64,000 nt of DNA from JAFIEN01 sp051859505 (GTDB lineage Bacteria > Pseudomonadota > Alphaproteobacteria > Rhodobacterales > Rhodobacteraceae): contig JBHYFN010000007.1 in assembly GCA_051859505.1 (NCBI GenBank), positions 52,449 through 116,448 of the forward strand. Reading direction: 5' to 3'. Position numbers and translations under genes: made by a program. Of this stretch, positions 27,135-35,275 are shown piece after piece (within the stretch, counting starts at the first letter, position 1; every line of letters begins with the position of its first letter). Under the pieces are notes generated by a model. That model was not told the origin of the DNA. It did not search any database and worked only from the letters and a program-made list of their open reading frames with translations.

Positions 27135-27297
27135 CTATTCCTGATGAAGTCATCTGGCAACAACGGACATGGTCTCGCAGATACGCGATCACTGCCGCCG
27201 CCTCCACAGGGAAGCCCGGATCCTAGACGAAATCAAGATGAAAAGCCGCGATTAGCGCCAGGGGTGCAAGCTGCCCGACTAACCCGCGCACACGGTG

Positions 27298-27600
27298 TCA
27301 AGGTGCCCCATCGGTCGATTGGCTGATTTGCCCCTCCTCCTCCACCCACCGCGACTTCGTCGCCCAGAGGGCCGAGGCGATCAGCGCCGCCTGGGATGGC
27401 AGGAACACCAGCACGAACAGCACCGCCGCGTTCCCGGCGACCGGCATCTCCGGCGCCATCGCCATATAGGCCCGCACCACCAGCACCACCACGAACAGCA
27501 CCGCCGCCATATCGAAGGCCACCGGCCCCCAGGCGGCAAGCCAGCCGGGGCGCTCTCCCCTCTCGATCCGGGCGCGGGCGAGCCGCCAGGACAGGATCAT
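27298..27600 (-). CDS. Small membrane protein co-encoded with dapD, 100 aa
   Basis: Starts inside the dapD stop codon (ATGA overlap), so it is translationally coupled. Two hydrophobic helices: VAFDMAAVLFVVVLVVRAYM (about 27-46) and AAVLFVLVFLPSQAALIASAL (about 60-80). The C-terminus (VEEEGQISQSTDGAP) ends at the edge of the AT-rich islet, so its last residues may be of foreign origin. Family not recognised. Confidence 0.6.
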   Translation of the reverse strand: MILSWRLARARIERGERPGWLAAWGPVAFDMAAVLFVVVLVVRAYMAMAPEMPVAGNAAVLFVLVFLPSQAALIASALWATKSRWVEEEGQISQSTDGAP

Positions 27601-28427
27601 GCGTCGCGCAGAAGCTCGTTGATGCCGGTCTTGGACCGGGTCTGCGCGTCCACCTTCTTGACGATCACCGCGCAGTAAAGGTTGATCCCGTTCTTCGACG
27701 GCATCGACCCCGCGACGACCACCGAATAGGGCGGCACCTCGCCATACATCACCGTCCCCGTCTCGCGGTCGACGATCTTGGTGGATTTGCCGATGAACAC
27801 CCCCATGCCAAGGACCGAGCCCTCGCGGACGATGCAGCCCTCGACCACCTCGGAGCGCGCGCCGATAAAGCAGTTGTCCTCGATGATGGTGGGGCCGGCC
27901 TGCATCGGCTCCAGCACGCCGCCGATGCCGACGCCGCCCGACAGATGCACGTTCTTGCCGATCTGGGCACAGGATCCGACGGTGGCCCAGGTATCGACCA
28001 TCGTGCCTTCGTCCACATAGGCGCCCAGGTTGACGAAGCTGGGCATCAGGACCACGCCCTTCGCGATATAGGCCGACCGGCGCACCACGCAGTTGGGCAC
28101 GGCGCGGAAGCCGGCGGCGCGCCAGTCGGCAGGCCCCCAGCCCTTGAACTTGCTGTCGACCTTGTCCCACCAGCCGCCACCCTGCGGGCCGCCCTCGTGC
28201 GGCTCCATATCCTTCAGGCGAAAGCCCAGAAGCACCGCCTTCTTGGCCCATTGGTTGACATGCCACTCTCCGTCGGCCTGCCGCTCGGCCACGCGCAGCG
28301 TGCCCTTGTCCAGCGCTTGAAGCGTCGCCTCGACGGCGTCGCGCGCCTCGCCCTTCGTGGCGGGGGTGATCGTGTCGCGCGCCTCCCAGGCGGCTTCGAT
28401 GGCGGTTTCCAGCGCGGCGTTGGTCAT
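27597..28427 (-). CDS. dapD: 2,3,4,5-tetrahydropyridine-2,6-dicarboxylate N-succinyltransferase
   Basis: 276 residues, normal length. DapD succinylates tetrahydrodipicolinate, two steps before DapE in the succinylase branch. The N-terminal helical part includes AIEAAWEARDTITPATKGE. The left-handed beta-helix follows, with hexapeptide-type repeats around SAYIAKGVVLMPSFVNLGAYV, VGSCAQIGKNVHLSGGVGIGG and NCFIGARSEVVEGCIV. Together with dapE 3.3 kb away it shows that this organism uses the succinylase route to meso-diaminopimelate. Confidence 0.96.
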   Translation of the reverse strand: MTNAALETAIEAAWEARDTITPATKGEARDAVEATLQALDKGTLRVAERQADGEWHVNQWAKKAVLLGFRLKDMEPHEGGPQGGGWWDKVDSKFKGWGPADWRAAGFRAVPNCVVRRSAYIAKGVVLMPSFVNLGAYVDEGTMVDTWATVGSCAQIGKNVHLSGGVGIGGVLEPMQAGPTIIEDNCFIGARSEVVEGCIVREGSVLGMGVFIGKSTKIVDRETGTVMYGEVPPYSVVVAGSMPSKNGINLYCAVIVKKVDAQTRSKTGINELLRDA

Positions 28428-28501
28428 GGCATCCTCCGGTCAGGGGTTCCGGGCGTGATAGCGGCGGGGGCGGCCGGGTGCAATGCGCGAGCCGCCCGGC
28501 C

Positions 28502-29425
28502 CTAGAACGGGGGGTCGGCGGCGGGATTGGCCCCGCAGACCAGCACCGCAACCCGTTCGCCCGGCGCCGGCACATAGGCGCCCGAGGTCAGCGCGGCCAG
28601 CGCCGTCGCCCCGGCCGGCTCGACATATTGGCGCAGCTCCGACCAGAGCAGGCGCTGCGCCTTTGCGATCGCCGCGTCGGGCAGCAGGATCGAGGTGATC
28701 CCCTGCGCCTTGGCCAGGTCATAGGCGATCCGCCCGATCCGCCTTGCGCCCAGCGCATTGGCGGCGATCCCGCCCACCTCGACCTCAGTCTCGGGCCCAT
28801 GGGCAAGTGCGGCATGCAGGGTCGGGGACAGTTCGGGTTCGACCGCGACGACTTTGCGCCGGCCCTGCCACCAGGCCAGCGCGCCCGCGATCAGCCCGCC
28901 ACCGCCCACCGCCACCAGCACCGTATCGGCCTGAAGCCCCTGCGCATCCCATTCGCAATAGACCGTCCCCTGCCCGGCCACCGTTCCGGGGGCGTCATAG
29001 GCATGGATCTCCATCGCGCCGGTCCGGTCACGATAGGCGGCGGCGGCGGCCACCGCCTCGGAATAGGTGCCTTCGACCACGGTCAGATCGGCCCCGGTCG
29101 CGCGGATCAGCCCGATCTTGGCCGGGCCGGCATATTCGGGCACGAAGATATGCGCCCTGTGCCCAAGGCTGACGGCGGCATGGGCGGCGGCGGCCCCGTG
29201 ATTGCCGCCCGAGGCCGCGACGATCCCGGCGTCAGGCACCGGACCGGCCAGGAGGGTGTTGAAGGCGCCCCGCAGCTTGAAAGTGCCGGTGATCTGCAGA
29301 TGCTCGAGCTTGAAGGCGACGGGGCGGTCGATCCCCCGCAGCTGCGCCTCCAGCGTGGGCGTCCGCCGCACATGGGTGGCAATCCGTCCGGCGGCCTGCC
29401 GGATGTCCTCGGCTGTGGGGGTCAT
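28502..29425 (-). CDS. PLP-dependent threonine/serine dehydratase family protein
   Basis: 307 residues of the fold-type II PLP family. The Schiff-base Lys is in ITGTFKLRGAFN (about Lys50), the phosphate/substrate loop is SGGNHGAA (about 71-78), and the glycine-rich phosphate cup is VAVGGGGLIAG (about 165-175). There is no C-terminal ACT domain, so it is the catabolic or racemase-like short form rather than IlvA. Members deaminate Thr/Ser or threo-3-hydroxyaspartate; the exact substrate cannot be assigned. Confidence 0.88.
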   Translation of the reverse strand: MTPTAEDIRQAAGRIATHVRRTPTLEAQLRGIDRPVAFKLEHLQITGTFKLRGAFNTLLAGPVPDAGIVAASGGNHGAAAAHAAVSLGHRAHIFVPEYAGPAKIGLIRATGADLTVVEGTYSEAVAAAAAYRDRTGAMEIHAYDAPGTVAGQGTVYCEWDAQGLQADTVLVAVGGGGLIAGALAWWQGRRKVVAVEPELSPTLHAALAHGPETEVEVGGIAANALGARRIGRIAYDLAKAQGITSILLPDAAIAKAQRLLWSELRQYVEPAGATALAALTSGAYVPAPGERVAVLVCGANPAADPPF

Positions 29426-29473
29426 GTCCCGATCCTTTCCCGCTATACCCGGCCCTCGCGCTGCAGCGCCATG

Positions 29474-30436
29474 TCAGGCCGCCGCCAGCCCCCGCGCAAG
29501 AGCGGCCTGCCGGTCGGCATTGGCGCGCGCCGCAACCTCGCCCTCGGGGCTCAGGTCAAAGGCATGATAGGCGCCGGGCCAGATCACGAAATCGACGGCC
29601 ACACCGGCCGCGATCAGGCGGCGGGCATAATCCATATCCTCCTCGAGAAAGAGGTCGAGCGCCCCCACCCCGATCCAGGTCGGCGGCAGACCCGAGAGGT
29701 CCGCCATCCGCGCAGGCGCGGCATAGGGCGGGGCCTCGGCAAGGCCCGGCTCCTGCCCGAGCCAGGCCCGCCAGCCATGGGCATTGTGCACGCGCGTCCA
29801 GATGAACTCGCCCGTGACGGGGTTGTCCTCGCTGCGGGTGACGGTGCGGTCGTCCAGCATCGGGTAAAGCAGGTGCTGAAAGGCCAGCGCCGGCCCGCCC
29901 CTGTCGCGCGCGATCAGGGCGGTGGCGGCAGCAAGCCCCCCTCCCGCGCTTTCCCCCATCACGCCGATCCGCGCCGGATCTATGCCCAGATCGGCGGCCT
30001 GTTCGGCCATCCAGACCAGCGCCGTGTAGGAGTCCTCGGTCGCAGCGCGCCAGTCATGTTCAGGGGCCAGACGGTAATCGACCGAGACGATGACACAATC
30101 CTGCGCCGCCACTGTCGCCCGCAGGAACGGCAGACTGCCTTCGGGCCGCCCGATCACGTAACCGCCGCCATGCAGGTGCAGGATCGCCCCGCGCGGTCCG
30201 GCCGAGGCCGCCTCGGGCCGCAGGATCAAAAGCCGCAGGCTGCCCGCACCGCCCGGTCCGTCGATCCGGCGCTCTTCCACCGTGACCGGCAATCCGTCCG
30301 CAGCACCCAGCGCCTCCGGCTCCATCGCCAGAACGATGGCGCGCGCCTCGGCCAGCCCCTCGGGCGAAACGTCGATGGGCGGAAAGACCTCGAGCAGCGC
30401 AAGCAAGCCGGGATCGACGAGGGGACGTGTGGACAT
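29474..30436 (-). CDS. Alpha/beta hydrolase, hormone-sensitive-lipase-type esterase
   Basis: 320 residues from the ATG at 30436, which is preceded by AAGGAGCG; the frame is open to 30685 but lacks family features. The oxyanion-hole motif HLHGGGYV is at about 88-94, the nucleophile elbow GESAGG at 161-166 (Ser163), then GVGALDLFLEED (probable catalytic Asp) and WPGAYHAFDL (probable catalytic His). This is the HSL (family IV) esterase arrangement: hydrolysis of short acyl esters. No signal peptide. Divergent from the LOG-type gene. Confidence 0.9.
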   Translation of the reverse strand: MSTRPLVDPGLLALLEVFPPIDVSPEGLAEARAIVLAMEPEALGAADGLPVTVEERRIDGPGGAGSLRLLILRPEAASAGPRGAILHLHGGGYVIGRPEGSLPFLRATVAAQDCVIVSVDYRLAPEHDWRAATEDSYTALVWMAEQAADLGIDPARIGVMGESAGGGLAAATALIARDRGGPALAFQHLLYPMLDDRTVTRSEDNPVTGEFIWTRVHNAHGWRAWLGQEPGLAEAPPYAAPARMADLSGLPPTWIGVGALDLFLEEDMDYARRLIAAGVAVDFVIWPGAYHAFDLSPEGEVAARANADRQAALARGLAAA

Positions 30437-30593
30437 GGGTTTCGCTCCTTCGGATTCCGGTTTCCCGGGGCGCAGTGCCGCATGCGACGGGGCCGCTGTC
30501 AATCCCTCTGCCACCCGCCGCGGCGCGGGCCGCGGTTGGACACCGGGGGAGTTTGATGCCATGTCTTGAAGGACAAGTATCGAGGATGACAAA

Positions 30594-31436
30594 ATGGACG
30601 ACCGCCGCCACCCGTTCCGGGACAGCTCTGCCGACCGCGAAGCCGCGACCCATGTCGCGCCCTCTCCGCAGTCGCAATCGCCCACCTACCGGCTGGCCTT
30701 CACCGATCAGGATTTCATGCTGCGCGGAGAGCTGCGCCCGGTCAGGTTGCAGCTCGAACTGCTCAAGCCCGAACTGGTGATGGATGAAGAGGGCATCACC
30801 TCCACCATCGTCCTGTTCGGCGGCGCCCGCATCCCCGAAGCGGCCCGGAAGGAGACGGCCGCAACGCCCGCGCTGGCGGAACTGTCACGCCATTACGAAG
30901 AGGCGCGCGTCTTTGCCCGCAAGATGACCGAACTGTCACTGATCGCGGGCGGGCATGAGAACGTGATCGTCACCGGCGGCGGCCCCGGCGTGATGGAGGC
31001 CGGCAACCGTGGCGCGGCCGAGGCGGGGGGCAAGTCGATCGGGCTCAACATCGTGCTGCCCCATGAACAGGAGCCGAACGGCTACATCACGCCCGAACTC
31101 TGCTTCAACTTTCACTACTTCGCCATTCGCAAGATGCACTTCCTGATGCGCGCCCGCGCGATCTGCGTCTTTCCGGGCGGTTTCGGCACCCTGGACGAGA
31201 TGTTCGAGACCCTGACCCTGATCCAGACCGGCCGCATGGCCCAGGTCCCCTTCCTGCTGTTCGGGCGCGACTTCTGGGACCGGATCGTCAACTGGAAGGC
31301 GCTGGTCGAGGCCGGCACGATCTCTCCCGAGGATCTGAACCTGTTTCGGTTCGTCGAAACCGCGGACGAAGCGATCGAGGCGATCCGGACCTGGCCCGAC
31401 GCGGGGAAAAAGCGGGGCGAGATCCCGGGCAGATAG
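30594..31436 (+). CDS. LOG-family nucleotide 5'-monophosphate phosphoribohydrolase
   Basis: 280 residues. VTGGGPGVMEAGNRGA (about 127-141) and PGGFGTLDE (194-202) are the two signature motifs of the LOG/TIGR00730 family. Proteins of this family cleave the N-glycosidic bond of purine nucleotides or cytokinin riboside monophosphates. The length is closer to the longer 'type II' LOG proteins because of a ~65-residue N-terminal extension. Followed at once by a copy of the dispersed 3'-end element. Confidence 0.9.
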   Translation: MDDRRHPFRDSSADREAATHVAPSPQSQSPTYRLAFTDQDFMLRGELRPVRLQLELLKPELVMDEEGITSTIVLFGGARIPEAARKETAATPALAELSRHYEEARVFARKMTELSLIAGGHENVIVTGGGPGVMEAGNRGAAEAGGKSIGLNIVLPHEQEPNGYITPELCFNFHYFAIRKMHFLMRARAICVFPGGFGTLDEMFETLTLIQTGRMAQVPFLLFGRDFWDRIVNWKALVEAGTISPEDLNLFRFVETADEAIEAIRTWPDAGKKRGEIPGR

Positions 31437-31483
31437 GATAGGCCCTCAAGCCCGAGGCCAGGCCCGGGCCCGATCTGCGGACC

Positions 31484-31530
31484 GGGGGCGCTGCCCCCGG
31501 ACCCCCGGGATATTTTCAAACAAAAGAAGC
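31484..31530 (+). terminator. Dispersed 3'-end element, copy B (after the LOG gene)
   Basis: Plus strand: stem 1 GGGGGC-N3-GCCCCC, then GGACCCCCGGGATATTTTC and tail AAACAAAAGAAGC. Stem 2 is missing in this copy. It sits 48 bp after the LOG stop codon in sense orientation and faces copy C from the convergent gene. Confidence 0.7.
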
Positions 31531-31591
31531 CCGAAAGAAGGGTCAGGACCAAGTTCGCGGCACAGACCACCGCTCGAGCCTTTGGTCTTTC

Positions 31592-31656
31592 GCTTCTTTT
31601 GTTCCCAAATATCCTGGGGGGAGGCGCGGAACGCGCCGGGGGGCAAAGCCCCCCGA
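31592..31656 (-). terminator. Dispersed 3'-end element, copy C (after the Gfo/Idh gene)
   Basis: Minus strand: stem 1 GGGGGGC-TTT-GCCCCCC, stem 2 GGCGCG-TTC-CGCGCC, then TCCCCCCAGGATATTTGGG and tail AACAAAAGAAGC. It begins 12 bp past the stop codon of the oxidoreductase gene. Stem 2 differs from copy A at paired positions but keeps its 6-bp pairing and TTC loop. Confidence 0.75.
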
Positions 31657-31667
31657 CACGCTCTGGA

Positions 31668-32792
31668 TCAGCGCGCGATCCACTTTCCGTCGGCGGCACT
31701 CGACGCGATGCAGGCGTTGATGAACCACATCCCCTCAAGCCCCGCCTCGATCCCCGGCAGAAGCGCGCCGTCGCCCGTTCCCTGGATCAGGTCGGCCGCA
31801 TCCTTGTAAAGCGTGGCGAAGCCTTCGAGATAGCCTTCGGGATGGCCCGGCGGAATGCGGGTCCAGTCGCTGCCGCCGCCGCCAAGGCCCGCGCCGCCGC
31901 GGGTCAGAAGCTGCTTGGGCTGGCCGAAGGGGGCCCAGGTCATGACATTGGGGTTTTCCTGCCCCCATTCGATCCCGCCCTTGTCGCCATAGATGCGCAG
32001 GCGCAGGCCGTTCTCGTTGCCGGGCGCCACCTGGCTGGCCCAGACCATGCCGCGCGCGCCGCCTTCGAAGCGCAGAAGGATATGGGCATTGTCATCCACC
32101 TGCCGCCCCGCGCCGAAGCTTTGCAGATCGGCCGCAAGCGCCGCCGTCTTCAGCCCTGTCACGAAGCCCAGAAGGTTGTAGGCATGGGTGCCGATATCGC
32201 CGATCGCCCCGCCACCGCCCGAACGCGCCGGGTCGGTGCGCCAGTCGGCCTGCTTGTTGCCGGTCCCCTCGATCACCTCGGTCAGCCAATCCTGCGCATA
32301 TTCGGCCTGCACGATGCGCAGATTGCCCAGCTTGCCCTCGGCCACCATCTGCCGGGCCTGACGGATCAGCGGATAACCGGTGTAGTTGTGCGTCAGGATG
32401 AACTTCGCGCTGGAGGCCTTCACCGCCGCCGCGATGGCCTCGGCCTGGTCCTGCGTCGCGGCCAGCGGCTTGTCGCAGATCACGTTGATCCCGGCCTGAA
32501 GGAAGGCGATGGCGGGGCCTGCATGCATGTGGTTGGGGGTGACGATGGCCACGGCATCGATCCCGTCCGGCCGGGCGGCCTCGGCCCGGGCCATCTCTTC
32601 GTAGCTGGCGTAGGAACGGTCGGGGGCGATCCCCAATTCCGCCGCGCTGGTCGCCGCGCGGGCCGCGTCCGAGGACAGGGCGCCCGCCACAAGCTCGTAG
32701 CGGTCGTCGATGCGGCTGGCGATGCGGTGGACGGCGCCGATGAAGGCCCCCTGCCCGCCGCCGACCATGCCAAGGCGTACACGTTTCGTCAT
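31668..32792 (-). CDS. Gfo/Idh/MocA-family sugar oxidoreductase (copy 1)
   Basis: 374 residues from the ATG at 32792 (MTKRVRLG). The N-terminal Rossmann motif is GMVGGGQGAFIG; VICDKPLA (Lys about 108) stands where most members have EKP. The C-terminal domain includes GGGGAIGDIGTHAYNLLGFV, which bears the conserved Asp/His catalytic pair. These enzymes oxidise or reduce sugar hydroxyls with tightly bound NAD(P). Third gene of the lacI-TIM barrel-oxidoreductase operon, so it likely acts on the imported sugar. Confidence 0.88.
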   Translation of the reverse strand: MTKRVRLGMVGGGQGAFIGAVHRIASRIDDRYELVAGALSSDAARAATSAAELGIAPDRSYASYEEMARAEAARPDGIDAVAIVTPNHMHAGPAIAFLQAGINVICDKPLAATQDQAEAIAAAVKASSAKFILTHNYTGYPLIRQARQMVAEGKLGNLRIVQAEYAQDWLTEVIEGTGNKQADWRTDPARSGGGGAIGDIGTHAYNLLGFVTGLKTAALAADLQSFGAGRQVDDNAHILLRFEGGARGMVWASQVAPGNENGLRLRIYGDKGGIEWGQENPNVMTWAPFGQPKQLLTRGGAGLGGGGSDWTRIPPGHPEGYLEGFATLYKDAADLIQGTGDGALLPGIEAGLEGMWFINACIASSAADGKWIAR

Positions 32793-32874
32793 TGTCGTCT
32801 TCCTTTCCCTGCCGGGCGGTGCGCGACTTTGGCCCAATGAGCGCGGCCCGGAATTTTTGCAAAATTCCGGGCCC

Positions 32875-33930
32875 TCAGAGCCCGAGCATCTTCCGGATTG
32901 CGGCGTCGTCGCGCGACCCGCCCGCGAAATCGTCGAAGGCCTTGCCCGTCACCTCGATCAGATGCGCGGCGATGAAGGGGGCCCCTTCCGCCGCCCCCTG
33001 TTCGGGCGACTTGATGCAGCATTCCCATTCCAGCACGGCCCAGCTGTCATAGCCGTATTGCGTCAGCTTCGAGAAGATCGACGAGAAATCGACCTGCCCG
33101 TCGCCCAGGCTGCGGAACCGCCCGGCGCGGTTCACCCAGGGCTGATAGCCGGAATAGACGCCCTGCCGACCATCCGGGTTGAACTCGGCATCCTTCACAT
33201 GGAAGGCGTTGATCCGGTCGTGGTACAGGTCGATGAAGGCAAGGTAATCCAGCTGCTGCAGCACGAAATGGCTGGGATCGTAGTTGATCATCGCCGCCAC
33301 ATGCCCGCCGCAGGCATCGACGAACATCTCGAAGGTCGCGCCGTCGAACACATCCTCGCCCGGGTGGATCTCGTAGCCGATCGACACGCCGTGATCGGCG
33401 TAGTGGTCAAGGATCGGAGTCCAGCGGCGGCCAAGCTCGGCGAAGGCCTCTTCGATCAGGCCCGGCGGGCGCTGCGGCCAGGGGTAGAGAAACGGGAAGG
33501 CGAGCGAGCCGGTGAAGCTGACCGATGTGGTCAGGCCCAGCCGCTCCGAGGCGACGGCGGCCTTCTTCATCTGGTCGATGGCCCAGTCCGTGCGCGCCTT
33601 CGGATTGCCGTGGACGGCAGGCGGGGCGAAGGCGTCGAAGGCCTGGTCATAGGCCGGGTTCACGGCGACAAGCTGGCCCTGCAGATGGGTCGAAAGCTCG
33701 GTGATCTCGACGCCGGCGTCAGCGCAGATGCCCTTCACCTCGTCGCAATAGGCTGCACTTTCGGCGGCCTTGGCCAGATCGAACAGCCGCCCGTCGAAGG
33801 TCGGGATCTGGACCCCCTTGTAGCCCAGGCCCGCGGCCCATTTCGTGATGCCTTCCAGGGTGTTGAAGGGTGCGGCATCGCCCGCGAACTGGGCAAGGAA
33901 CAGGGCCGGGCCCTTGATCTGGGTGGTCAT
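32875..33930 (-). CDS. Sugar phosphate isomerase/epimerase-type TIM barrel (copy 1)
   Basis: 351 residues of the xylose-isomerase-like (AP endonuclease family 2) TIM-barrel class. Metal-ligand segments are in order: YEIHPGEDVFDG (Glu), INYDPSHFV (Asp/His), NAFHVKDAEF (His/Asp) and AVLEWECC (Glu). No phosphate-binding motif is obvious, so the substrate is likely an unphosphorylated sugar or 3-keto-sugar. Its ATG overlaps the lacI stop codon (ATGA), which ties it to the regulator. Relatives work with Gfo/Idh oxidoreductases, one of which is the next gene. Confidence 0.85.
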   Translation of the reverse strand: MTTQIKGPALFLAQFAGDAAPFNTLEGITKWAAGLGYKGVQIPTFDGRLFDLAKAAESAAYCDEVKGICADAGVEITELSTHLQGQLVAVNPAYDQAFDAFAPPAVHGNPKARTDWAIDQMKKAAVASERLGLTTSVSFTGSLAFPFLYPWPQRPPGLIEEAFAELGRRWTPILDHYADHGVSIGYEIHPGEDVFDGATFEMFVDACGGHVAAMINYDPSHFVLQQLDYLAFIDLYHDRINAFHVKDAEFNPDGRQGVYSGYQPWVNRAGRFRSLGDGQVDFSSIFSKLTQYGYDSWAVLEWECCIKSPEQGAAEGAPFIAAHLIEVTGKAFDDFAGGSRDDAAIRKMLGL

Positions 33931-35024
33931 GAGCTTTCTTTCCGTTGGTTGGTCACAATGGGTGTCTCCGGGGTCTCCGCCCGATCCGGGGCGGCGTCAT
34001 CCTTCGGCTGGTCAAGGCCCTGCAACGGGGGCAGGTCCGGCTCTCTTATGGCGCGGATCGCCGCGCGGGCCAAGAACTCGCCGGCCATGCGCACATCCTC
34101 CTCGACCACGAGGATACCCGGGCGGAACAGCCGAAGGAAGCCGATCGACCCTTTGGCAAAGACGTCGATATCCTCGCCAAGGCGGCGCCCGCAGCCTTCC
34201 AGCGCGCCGATGACCGCCATCGTGGCCGAGGTCGAGGAACAGGTGATCCCGTCGACCTCGGGATGGGCGCGCAGGAAGGCGGACATGCGCTCCAGAACGA
34301 CGGCACTGGGATCATCGCTGGTCACACCGGGAACGGGCGTGAAGCGAACGCCATGCCTGCGGGCGGCATCAGTGGCCCCGTCAAGCGTGTTGCGGGCATA
34401 GTTCTGGGCCGGCGGAGGGGCCAGGGCCGCGATGCTGCAGCGGCCGTTGCGCACGAGCCGGTCGACGGCGATCCGCCCGAAGGCCGTATTGTCGAAATCG
34501 AAATAGGCATGGCGCTCGGCCATGTCGTCGCGGCCGTGGGTGACGAAGGGAAAGCCGCGATCCAGCAGAAAGCGCACCCGTTCGTCCTGCGGGGTCGTCT
34601 GGTTGAAGATGATCGCATCGGCCGAACCCGTATCCACGATGTAGCGGATCGGTTTCATCGGATCCTCGTCGGGGAAATAGGGCGTGATGATCATGTGGTA
34701 GGGCGACCCCTTCAGCGCCCCGGCGATCGAGGCGATGAGGCGGCCGGTCTGGTTGTCATGTTCGGTCGAGATGACAAGGCTGATCACATTGGTGCGCCCT
34801 GTGCGCAGGCGCACACCGGCCCGATTCGGCACATAGCCGATCTCGTCGGCGATTCGGCGGACCAGCTTCTTGGTCTCGGCGCCGATATCGGGGGCGTCGT
34901 TCAGCGCGCGGCTGACCGTCGGCACCGCCAGACCGCTGAGCTGCGAGATGGTCTTGAGCGTCGGCTTGGACGGGACGGCCCGCCCCTCGTCGGAGGCCGG
35001 TTCGGGATCGGCACCAGGCGTCAT
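33927..35024 (-). CDS. LacI-family transcriptional regulator of the sugar locus
   Basis: 365 residues from the ATG at 35024 with an AAGGGCGG ribosome-binding site. The LacI helix-turn-helix and hinge lie at about 22-75 (LKTISQLSGLAVPTVSRALND). The remainder is a periplasmic-binding-protein-like effector domain (DNQTGRLIASIAGALKG, SADAIIFNQTTPQDE). It is divergent from the ABC importer operon and heads the catabolic operon on the minus strand, so it probably represses both and senses the imported sugar. The frame is open to 35150, without family features. The last ~30 residues are charged and poorly conserved-looking. Confidence 0.92.
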   Translation of the reverse strand: MTPGADPEPASDEGRAVPSKPTLKTISQLSGLAVPTVSRALNDAPDIGAETKKLVRRIADEIGYVPNRAGVRLRTGRTNVISLVISTEHDNQTGRLIASIAGALKGSPYHMIITPYFPDEDPMKPIRYIVDTGSADAIIFNQTTPQDERVRFLLDRGFPFVTHGRDDMAERHAYFDFDNTAFGRIAVDRLVRNGRCSIAALAPPPAQNYARNTLDGATDAARRHGVRFTPVPGVTSDDPSAVVLERMSAFLRAHPEVDGITCSSTSATMAVIGALEGCGRRLGEDIDVFAKGSIGFLRLFRPGILVVEEDVRMAGEFLARAAIRAIREPDLPPLQGLDQPKDDAAPDRAETPETPIVTNQRKESS

Positions 35025-35042
35025 CGGCCGCCCTTTCGCACT

Positions 35043-35052
35043 TGATATATCA
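35043..35052. promoter_or_regulatory. Candidate operator in front of lacI
   Basis: TGATATATCA, a perfect 10-bp palindrome, lies 19 bp upstream of the LacI-type start codon. AT-rich palindromes of this kind are typical LacI operators. Autoregulation is inferred. Confidence 0.35.
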
Positions 35053-35209
35053 GCACTTCCCGCATCTCCCCCCCCCAGCCCTTCCGCAGGCTTTCCTGTC
35101 CGACTTCCGCGCGGCGCGACGCCTTTTCCGAGCGCCCAGGATCTGTGCAACCCCTCCCCCAGGGCGACAGATTGTTACGCGGAACTGAAAACATCTTGGC
35201 GAAAAAATC

Positions 35210-35256
35210 TTGTCATGCCAAACTAAATCGATATAGGACGGCCTACAACGATTTAG
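35210..35256 (+). promoter_or_regulatory. Importer promoter with overlapping inverted-repeat operator
   Basis: TTGTCA (35210-35215), a 16-bp spacer and TATAGG (35232-35237) form a plausible promoter. It is overlapped by an inverted repeat with arms CTAAATCG (35223-35230) and CGATTTAG (35249-35256), and an inner TAGG-N4-CCTA. This is a likely binding site for the divergent LacI-type regulator. Confidence 0.5.
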
Positions 35257-35275
35257 AACCAGGGAGGAGAAAATC

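Larger units (their letters stand above)
26225..27297. mobile_element. AT-richer inserted segment of about 1.07 kb
   Basis: GC falls abruptly from the surrounding ~68% to roughly half within a few bases near 26225 and recovers near 27297. The segment lies between the 3' ends of two convergent core genes (DUF6525-like and the dapD-linked membrane protein) and supplies the last codons of both. It holds two overlapping membrane-protein genes and nothing else. No transposase, integrase or terminal repeats are visible, so this is a genomic islet of foreign origin rather than a recognised mobile element. Confidence 0.6.

Noticed and set aside
27016..27207. Cys-rich 63-codon frame upstream of the 87-aa membrane gene
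   Set aside because: It lies in another frame over the membrane gene and has no start signal; shadow frame.
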